Positions 21,392-26,768 of a stretch of DNA of 26,768 bases are shown piece after piece (within the stretch, counting starts at the first letter, position 1; every line of letters begins with the position of its first letter). The stretch is taken from positions 1 to 26,768 of the forward strand of contig JALQWD010000121.1 in assembly GCA_023260175.1 (NCBI GenBank), in the 5' to 3' direction. This DNA is from Candidatus Nanopelagicaceae bacterium. GTDB lineage: Bacteria; Actinomycetota; Actinomycetes; Nanopelagicales; Nanopelagicaceae. The notes below the pieces were generated by a model. It ran no database searches, had not been told where the DNA came from, and saw only the letters and a list, made by a program, of their open reading frames with translations. A program made the position numbers and the translations under genes.

Positions 21392-21997
21392 ATGATTAGT
21401 TCGCGCATGAAGCCTGCAGTTGTAAAGGTGATCACGCCACTATGTAGAGGATTATTAAAGATCGGGATTACGCCCGACATGATGACAATCACTGGGACAA
21501 CTTTCGTGGTTCTCGGTTCATGGCTCCTCTTGGCTCAAGGCCATCTTCTTGCGGCTTTAATTATTATTGGATTGGCGCTATTAACGGATTTACTTGATGG
21601 AACGATGGCCAGAATTTCTGATCGCGGTGCCAGCACTTGGGGTAATTTCTTAGATTCAACTCTAGATCGAATTGCAGATGGCGCAGTCTTTCTTGGACTT
21701 ACCTATTATCTATATACAGAGGACGACAATCTATTTATTGTTTCAATGATCTCTGTGGCGGTATCCGGAATTGTGCCTTACGCCAGGGCAAAAGCTGAAA
21801 GTTTGAATATTGAATGCAAAGGCGGATTCGCCGAACGTACCGAACGTTTAGTGATGTTGGCCTTCTTTGGAGTACTCCATTTATTAGGCATCGGCTGGGC
21901 GCTAGATGCAGGTGTTTGGTTACTGCTCTCACTTTCTGCTCTCACCGTTTATCAGAGAATGGCAATTGTCTGGAGAGCGACCAGAGGTATTGCGTGA
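21392..21997 (+). CDS. pgsA: CDP-alcohol phosphatidyltransferase, phosphatidylinositol phosphate synthase
   Basis: A 201-residue membrane enzyme with the complete CDP-alcohol phosphotransferase motif: D66-x2-D69-G70-x2-A73-R74-x9-G84-x3-D88-x3-D92 in DLLDGTMARISDRG...GNFLDSTLD. In actinobacteria the enzyme at this locus (beside the PIM acyltransferase and pimA) makes phosphatidylinositol phosphate from CDP-diacylglycerol and inositol phosphate, despite the historical symbol pgsA. About five to six helices are visible. The leaderless start is supported by TACGAT. Its TGA overlaps the GTG start of the acyltransferase by four bases. Confidence 0.92.
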   Translation: MISSRMKPAVVKVITPLCRGLLKIGITPDMMTITGTTFVVLGSWLLLAQGHLLAALIIIGLALLTDLLDGTMARISDRGASTWGNFLDSTLDRIADGAVFLGLTYYLYTEDDNLFIVSMISVAVSGIVPYARAKAESLNIECKGGFAERTERLVMLAFFGVLHLLGIGWALDAGVWLLLSLSALTVYQRMAIVWRATRGIA

Positions 21998-22809
21998 GCG
22001 CTTATGCCTATTTAATAGGTTGGCGAATAGTTAGATTTTTGCCGGAAAGTTTGGCCTACAAGCTCTTCTATGCAATTGGTGATTACGTTTTTAGAAAAGA
22101 TGGCCGTAGCATCAAAAGACTACGTTCTAATATGCAACGCGTCAGTGGAAGAACGGGTAGCGCTTTAGAAGAGTTAACCAGAGAAGCTATGCGCTCCTAT
22201 ATGCGTTATTGGTGTGACACATTCCGTATGCCGGATTGGTCTGCTTCAAAAATTGATGCAGAGGTCGAATTAGTAAATGCAGAAGTATTTACCGGTCCTC
22301 TCAATGCAGGTAGAGGAGTTGTAGTTGCGCTTCCGCATTCGGGAAATTGGGATCATGCGGCAGCATTCTTTCTAGGACGTGGCTATAAAGCGGTAACTGT
22401 TGCCGAAAGACTTAAGCCCGAAAAGGTTTTCCAAGCTTTCTTGCAGTATCGCGAAGATATTGGCCTTGAGGTTCTATCAACAGATATGCGAACTATTCCC
22501 ACTCTTGTAAAACGCGCCAAAGAGGGATTTATTGTGGCTCTAGTCGCTGATAGAGATTTGAGTGCGCACGGAACTGAAGTTGATTTCTTTGGCGCAACTG
22601 CCAAGATGCCAGCAGGACCAACGGCAATTGCGCAAAAAGCGGATGTAGATTTGATTGGGGCTTTCATTATTTACACGGAAAAAGGAATCAAAATCTACTT
22701 TGAGAAACTTGAATACTCAGTGCAGGCTGAAGCGGATTTTTTCGCAAAGCATTTGAAAGAACATCCAGTTGACTGGCACATGTTGCAGAGGATTTGGATA
22801 AATGATTGA
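21994..22809 (+). CDS. Phosphatidylinositol mannoside acyltransferase (LPLAT family)
   Basis: A 271-residue acyltransferase of the HtrB/PatA group. The catalytic H-x4-D is HSGNWD (H115, D120), in GVVVALPHSGNWDHAAAF, and LVADRDLSAHGTEVDFFG supplies the second conserved block. By context it acylates a mannose of phosphatidylinositol mannoside at the membrane. The open frame extends into pgsA; the sensible start is GTG at 21994, overlapping the pgsA stop (GTGA) and giving the expected N terminus (V)SAYAYLIGWRIVRFLP. Its 3' end overlaps pimA by eight bases, so the three lipid genes are translationally coupled. Confidence 0.88.
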   Translation: MSAYAYLIGWRIVRFLPESLAYKLFYAIGDYVFRKDGRSIKRLRSNMQRVSGRTGSALEELTREAMRSYMRYWCDTFRMPDWSASKIDAEVELVNAEVFTGPLNAGRGVVVALPHSGNWDHAAAFFLGRGYKAVTVAERLKPEKVFQAFLQYREDIGLEVLSTDMRTIPTLVKRAKEGFIVALVADRDLSAHGTEVDFFGATAKMPAGPTAIAQKADVDLIGAFIIYTEKGIKIYFEKLEYSVQAEADFFAKHLKEHPVDWHMLQRIWIND

Positions 22810-23968
22810 GCGTCAATTAAATATTGGAATCGTCTGTCCGTACGGATGGGATGCTCCAGGTGGCGTTCAAGCGCATATTGCGGATTTAAGAAAGTACTTG
22901 GTAGATAAAGGGCACACAGTTTCAGTTTTGGCGCCGACTGCTGAGGAAGAATCACTTCCGGAATGGGTAGTTAGTGCAGGTAAGCCAATCTCAATTCCAT
23001 ACAACGGAGCAGTTGCACGCGTTCTATTTGGCCCCGTAGCTTTTGCAAGAGTTAAACAATGGATCTCAGAGAACGAATTTGATCTACTTCATTTACATGA
23101 ACCTGCAATACCAAGTATTTCGCTGCTAGCTTGCTGGGCGGCAGAAGGTGCGATGGTTGGCACATTCCACGCCTCAGCTAAAAAGCAGAAGGCCAGCTTT
23201 GCAATCGTGCCAATTTTGGAGCCAGTCATTGAGAAACTTTCAGCGCGTATTGCCGTAAGTGAAGCTGCGCGTGAAACCCTAATGGCGCACCTAGATACAG
23301 ATGCTGTTGTGATACCGAATGGAATCTATGCACGCAAAATGATGGGAAAGGTACGCCCAGAATGGAGCGGCGAAACTCTTGGATTCATGGGACGTTTTAA
23401 TGAACCACGTAAAGGCTTAAAAGTTTTGATCGATGCACTTCCGATCATTAGCCGCTTCCTGCCAAACGTCAGAGTTTTAGTTGCTGGCCCAGGTAATCCT
23501 GATGAATTTTTAGATCAAATTGATCCACAACTACGAAGTCGCATTCAATTCTTGGGTAAATTAACTGAAGAAGAGAAGGCAGATTTCATGTCATCGGTTG
23601 GTGCTTATGTTGGCCCAAATACTGGCGGTGAATCATTCGGAATTATCTTGGCAGAAGCACTTGCAGGTGGAGCCGCGGTTGTCGCTTCAGATATTCCTGC
23701 ATTCGCTGCTGTATTGCAGGATGGAAAATTTGGACGACTATTTAAGTCGGAAGATTCCACAGATTTAGCCAAAGTGATTATCGATCTACTTAGGGATCGA
23801 GACGCACGAGATGCGATGGCGAAATCTGGCCAAGAATATGCTCAGAAATTTGATTGGGATGTGGTTGCAGAAAATATCTTTGAAGTTTACGAGATGGCGG
23901 TTGTCGGAAAAGGTAAAGTTGGCTTGGTTTCAGATAACAGACCATGGAACAGGATGTGGAATCGCTAA
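22802..23968 (+). CDS. pimA: GT4 glycosyltransferase, phosphatidylinositol mannosyltransferase
   Basis: This enzyme transfers mannose from GDP-mannose to phosphatidylinositol on the cytoplasmic membrane face, giving PIM1. The 388 residues show the GT4 architecture. The N-terminal Rossmann domain has CPYGWDAPGGVQAHIADL (acceptor loop), HLHEPAIPS and GTFHASAKK. The C-terminal domain has GFMGRFNEPRKGL and PNTGGESFGIILAEALAGG, with the E-x7-E nucleotide-sugar motif. Gene context (pgsA, PIM acyltransferase) agrees with PimA rather than another mannosyltransferase. The ATG lies eight bases before the upstream stop. Confidence 0.93.
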   Translation: MIERQLNIGIVCPYGWDAPGGVQAHIADLRKYLVDKGHTVSVLAPTAEEESLPEWVVSAGKPISIPYNGAVARVLFGPVAFARVKQWISENEFDLLHLHEPAIPSISLLACWAAEGAMVGTFHASAKKQKASFAIVPILEPVIEKLSARIAVSEAARETLMAHLDTDAVVIPNGIYARKMMGKVRPEWSGETLGFMGRFNEPRKGLKVLIDALPIISRFLPNVRVLVAGPGNPDEFLDQIDPQLRSRIQFLGKLTEEEKADFMSSVGAYVGPNTGGESFGIILAEALAGGAAVVASDIPAFAAVLQDGKFGRLFKSEDSTDLAKVIIDLLRDRDARDAMAKSGQEYAQKFDWDVVAENIFEVYEMAVVGKGKVGLVSDNRPWNRMWNR

Positions 23969-24462
23969 TGAAAGATAATGCGCTCTACATCTCTATAGTT
24001 CTTCTCATTCTCTGGTATTTATCTTTCACTGCTACACGTTTAGATAGATTGCATCACAGAGTTGAAACAAGTTGGGCTGCTCTGGATAGCTTGCTGCAAA
24101 AGCGTGCAGCTATTGCACTTGAAATTGCACACTCGTCTTTTGCTGATCCTGGTTTATCACTAATTCTGAACCAAGCCGCGCATATGGCACGTGAAGCAGA
24201 TATCTCTGAGAGATCCGAAGCAGAGAGTGGTCTAACTGGATCCCTTGGCCTACTGCTAATAAACGTGCATGATAACGCCGACGACGTATTACTAAATGAG
24301 TTAAGCGATATCACCGACAAAATTAGAGTTGCGATCAAATTGCATGTTGAGGCGGTAAACAGAACTCAAATGGTTCGTCGAAAATTGATTGTTAAAACAT
24401 TTAGATTGGCTGGTCGCGCGCCACTTCCTTCGATACATAAGTTTGAAGAAGATGCGATCTAA
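23968..24462 (+). CDS. LemA-like single-pass membrane protein
   Basis: A 164-residue protein with one N-terminal helix (about 5-20, ALYISIVLLILWYLSF), then a mostly helical soluble part starting RLDRLHHRVETSWAALDSLLQKRAAIALEIA. The R-V-x-x-x-W-x-x-LD-x-x-L-x-x-R pattern recalls LemA proteins (N-out helix, helical bundle). Function is unknown. The open frame reaches an ATG at 23944 inside pimA; I prefer the ATG at 23968, which overlaps the pimA stop by one base (TAATG) and has GGA upstream. Related genes are common between pimA and pdxS in actinobacteria. Confidence 0.65.
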   Translation: MKDNALYISIVLLILWYLSFTATRLDRLHHRVETSWAALDSLLQKRAAIALEIAHSSFADPGLSLILNQAAHMAREADISERSEAESGLTGSLGLLLINVHDNADDVLLNELSDITDKIRVAIKLHVEAVNRTQMVRRKLIVKTFRLAGRAPLPSIHKFEEDAI

Positions 24463-25396
24463 ATTCCTAGCGGCGCTCTCATTGATTGCGCTTACGGCGT
24501 GTGGCGGTGGAACCGTTTCGGCGATCAGCGGTAAAGAAGCTCCAGATGGCCCGATTGTGGTCGTGAAAATTGATGACACAAATGAAGCACACCCACAGGT
24601 CGGAATCGATAAAGCAGATTTGGTTTATATCGAACAGGTTGAAGGTGGCTTAGTCAGATTAGCTGCAGTCTTCTCGACGGAAATCCCCGCAAAGATTGGA
24701 CCTGTGCGCAGCGCGCGAATTTCAGATATAGATTTGATGTCGCAATTTGGCAAAGTGGCATTCTTTTACTCTGGTGCTCAATCAAAGTTATTGCCAGTTA
24801 TAAGTAACGCAAATCTGCATGACATCGGTGCCGCACACGAATCTCCGACATTGTATGCACGCGATCCAGGTAGATATGCACCGTACGACATGGTGCTAAT
24901 TGGCGAAGAAGTTGAAAAACGAATTGCTAATTTGGATGTTGCAACTGCCAAAAACATAAAGTGGTCTTTCGGCAAATTGATGAATAAGGGCGTTGCGATC
25001 AAATCTGTAAAAGTACATTGGCCAGCTGCCAATTACTTAGCTAAATGGAATGGAGAGAGTTGGGATCTGTCCCATAACGGAAATGCAGATGTCACTAGTG
25101 ATGGTGTTCAAATTTCTCCGACTACTTTTGTCATCCAAAACGTCGTAATCACCGATTCAATTTATAAAGATAAATTGGGCGGAGTGACACCATTATCTAT
25201 AACAGTAGGCGAGGGTACTGGTTGGGTTTTACGCGATGGATTTGCAATAAAGGCGGTCTGGAATCGCCCTGATGCACAATCTGGAACAACTTGGGCTGAT
25301 CTAGATGGCAATGAGATTAAGTTCGCTGCAGGGCAGGTTTGGATAGCGCTTACTGACCAGGCTCCCGAATTTACCTCTCCACCTGCTAAGAAGTAG
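24452..25396 (+). CDS. DUF3048 lipoprotein (YerB-like)
   Basis: A 314-residue predicted lipoprotein. The N terminus [17 protein letters not shown] ends in a lipobox (L-T-A-C, Cys17), so the protein should be anchored on the outer face of the membrane. The body starts with [33 protein letters not shown], continues [13 protein letters not shown] and FYSGAQ, and later has a WNRP...W-x-x-L segment. These are typical of DUF3048, whose best known member is Bacillus YerB. The role is unknown, with cell-envelope function suspected. The start is chosen for the signal peptide; it overlaps the upstream gene by 11 bases. The stop TAG is also the start of the pdxS -10. Confidence 0.85.
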   Translation: MRSKFLAALSLIALTACGGGTVSAISGKEAPDGPIVVVKIDDTNEAHPQVGIDKADLVYIEQVEGGLVRLAAVFSTEIPAKIGPVRSARISDIDLMSQFGKVAFFYSGAQSKLLPVISNANLHDIGAAHESPTLYARDPGRYAPYDMVLIGEEVEKRIANLDVATAKNIKWSFGKLMNKGVAIKSVKVHWPAANYLAKWNGESWDLSHNGNADVTSDGVQISPTTFVIQNVVITDSIYKDKLGGVTPLSITVGEGTGWVLRDGFAIKAVWNRPDAQSGTTWADLDGNEIKFAAGQVWIALTDQAPEFTSPPAKK

Positions 25397-25399
25397 AAT
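25394..25399 (+). promoter_or_regulatory. Leaderless -10-like element for pdxS, formed by the upstream stop codon
   Basis: TAGAAT ends seven bases before the ATG at 25407. Its first three bases are the TAG stop of the DUF3048 gene. A weak TTACCT at 25371-25376, 17 bases upstream, could be the -35. Confidence 0.55.
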
Positions 25400-25406
25400 T
25401 CCCGAC

Positions 25407-26294
25407 ATGGCTGAATACACAGGTACAGCGCGCGTAAAGCGCGGTATGGCGGAAATGCTCAAGGGCGGCGTAATTATGGACGTCGTTGATTCAGAGCAAG
25501 CAAAGATTGCAGAAGACGCAGGTGCAGTTGCAGTTATGGCGCTCGAGCGCGTTCCTGCAGATATTCGCGCACAAGGTGGCGTTGCACGTATGTCTGATCC
25601 AGACATGATCGAAAAGATTAAGGCTGCAGTTTCAATTCCAGTTATGGCTAAAGCGCGTATCGGTCATTTCGCCGAAGCTCAAATTCTTGAATCACTTGGT
25701 GTTGACTACATCGATGAGTCAGAAGTTTTAACACCAGCAGATTATTCAAACCATATCGATAAGTGGGGCTTTAAAGTTCCTTTCGTTTGCGGTGCAACTA
25801 ATCTTGGCGAAGCGTTACGTCGTATCAATGAAGGTGCAGCGATGATCCGTTCAAAAGGAGAAGCTGGTACCGGCGATGTTTCAAACGCGGTCACACATAT
25901 GCGCACAATCGGCGGAGAGATTCGACGCTTAACTTCAATGCGCGAAGATGAACTTTACGTTGCAGCAAAAGAACTCGCGGCGCCTTACGAACTAGTTAAG
26001 GAAGTTGCTGCAACAGGCAAACTTCCAGTGGTGCTATTTACTGCCGGCGGAATCGCAACACCAGCCGATGCTTCATTAATGATGCAACTTGGCGCAGACG
26101 GTGTATTTATCGGATCAGGAATCTTCAAGTCAGGTAACCCAGCACAACGCGCATCTGCATGCGTGAAGGCGACAACTTTCTACAACGATGCAAAGGTTGT
26201 TGCCGATGTATCACGTGGACTTGGCGACGCAATGGTTGGTATTAACGTTGCAGATATTCCAGTTCCACATCGCCTAGCCGAGCGCGGCTGGTAA
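25407..26294 (+). CDS. pdxS: Pyridoxal 5'-phosphate synthase lyase subunit
   Basis: PdxS builds pyridoxal phosphate from ribose 5-phosphate, glyceraldehyde 3-phosphate and ammonia delivered by PdxT. The 295 residues have the normal length and the (beta/alpha)8 barrel. Key residues seen are D25 (GVIMDVVD), the imine-forming K82 ([10 protein letters not shown]) and K150 in [17 protein letters not shown]. The phosphate-binding [30 protein letters not shown] (read as [10 protein letters not shown] and GSGIF) is also present. The gene ends 25 bases before pdxT. Confidence 0.97.
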   Translation: MAEYTGTARVKRGMAEMLKGGVIMDVVDSEQAKIAEDAGAVAVMALERVPADIRAQGGVARMSDPDMIEKIKAAVSIPVMAKARIGHFAEAQILESLGVDYIDESEVLTPADYSNHIDKWGFKVPFVCGATNLGEALRRINEGAAMIRSKGEAGTGDVSNAVTHMRTIGGEIRRLTSMREDELYVAAKELAAPYELVKEVAATGKLPVVLFTAGGIATPADASLMMQLGADGVFIGSGIFKSGNPAQRASACVKATTFYNDAKVVADVSRGLGDAMVGINVADIPVPHRLAERGW

Positions 26295-26319
26295 CTCTTT
26301 CTCTTTCTGAGAGATCTCC

Positions 26320-26768
26320 ATGAATATTGGTGTACTAGCGCTGCAAGGTGATTTTCGTGAACACCTAAAATCTGCAGTCGAATGTGGCCATACCGCACTT
26401 GAAGTACGACGCATCAGTGAACTTGAACAATGCGATGCGTTAATTCTTCCTGGGGGAGAATCCACCGCGATTGCTCTTCTTGCAAAGAATTACGGACTTA
26501 TCGATCCAATCCGCCAGCGCATTGCTGCAGGCATGCCTACTTATGGTTCTTGCGCGGGAATGATCTTGCTCGCCGATCGCATCGTTGATGGCATTGAGGG
26601 TCAGATTACATTCGGTGGCATGGATGTGACGGTTCGTCGCAACGCTTTCGGGCGTCAGGTAGATTCATTTGAATCAGAATTAGATTTCGAAGGATCAAGG
26701 CTACACGCAGTCTTTATTCGTGCCCCGTGGGTCGAGCAGATTGGTGATGCGGTAGATGTCATCAGTTC
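26320..26768 (+). CDS. pdxT: Pyridoxal 5'-phosphate synthase glutaminase subunit, N-terminal part (3' truncated)
   Basis: PdxT hydrolyses glutamine and channels ammonia to PdxS. The frame is open to the window edge, giving 149 residues. It begins [24 protein letters not shown] (residues 42-49) is the glutamine-binding loop and C78 in YGSCAGMI is the nucleophile. The FIRAPW segment follows at about 132-137. The catalytic His-x-Glu pair near the C terminus lies beyond the window. The 25-base gap after pdxS contains no clear Shine-Dalgarno or -10, but cotranscription with pdxS is expected. Confidence 0.95.
   Translation, partial: MNIGVLALQGDFREHLKSAVECGHTALEVRRISELEQCDALILPGGESTAIALLAKNYGLIDPIRQRIAAGMPTYGSCAGMILLADRIVDGIEGQITFGGMDVTVRRNAFGRQVDSFESELDFEGSRLHAVFIRAPWVEQIGDAVDVIS

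Noticed and set aside
1..26768. CRISPR array, insertion sequence, prophage or toxin-antitoxin pair
   Set aside because: No regularly spaced repeats, transposase or integrase frames, phage structural genes or recognisable toxin-antitoxin pairs were seen on either strand.

Overview
This window looks like a streamlined, low-GC member of the Actinomycetota. The closest fit I can suggest is the freshwater planktonic Nanopelagicales (acI) type, but that placement is an inference from gene order and base composition, not from a search. The gene order is actinobacterial: ctaD-ctaF facing ctaE-qcrC-qcrA-qcrB, trpD beside an exonuclease/GIY-YIG protein, and thrS-HIT-pgsA-acyltransferase-pimA-...-pdxS-pdxT. 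The DNA is roughly balanced in GC by eye. Genes are packed tightly, with no mobile elements, no CRISPR array and no gene-free stretch above about 150 bases.

Region 1 (1-5.5 kb) encodes aerobic respiration. The 3' end of ctaD and ctaF run rightward into a bidirectional terminator. A PAP2 phosphatase gene and the operon ctaE-qcrC-qcrA-qcrB run leftward. Together these genes encode parts of the actinobacterial bcc-aa3 supercomplex: diheme cytochrome cc, Rieske protein, cytochrome b and oxidase subunits I, III and IV. Region 2 (5.6-12.3 kb) holds a degenerate receiver-domain protein and trpD, then a fused DEDDh exonuclease/GIY-YIG protein, an alpha/beta hydrolase, DUF3046, two tandem LysE-type exporters, a 75-residue membrane protein and a zinc alcohol dehydrogenase. 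Region 3 (12.3-15.8 kb) is a rightward run: MOSC protein, aquaporin, UPF0114 membrane protein, CynX-like MFS transporter and GNAT acetyltransferase.

Region 4 (15.8-16.5 kb) carries three leftward tRNA genes, Gly(GCC), Cys(GCA) and Val(GAC), with a mannose-6-phosphate-isomerase-type cupin between Cys and Val. Region 5 (16.6-20.8 kb) holds pabB-pabC (p-aminobenzoate for folate), thrS and a HIT-family nucleotide phosphorylase/hydrolase. Region 6 (20.8-26.8 kb) starts with a leftward degenerate EF-G-like protein. It continues with the phosphatidylinositol mannoside genes (pgsA, acyltransferase, pimA), which overlap one another, then a LemA-like membrane protein, a DUF3048 lipoprotein, and pdxS with the start of pdxT (pyridoxal phosphate synthase).

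The most striking structure is regulatory. Nearly every gene that heads a transcription unit has a TAnnnT (or GATAAT) -10-like hexamer ending 6 or 7 bases before its start codon. This is the arrangement expected for leaderless mRNAs. Genes inside operons instead use Shine-Dalgarno-like sites or start/stop overlaps. Three unrelated divergent gene pairs are each separated by exactly 23 bases, and their two -10 hexamers overlap by the shared TA of a degenerate palindrome AnnnTAnnnT. I did not find an obviously new multi-gene system. The degenerate EF-G-like protein and this shared promoter geometry are the best leads.
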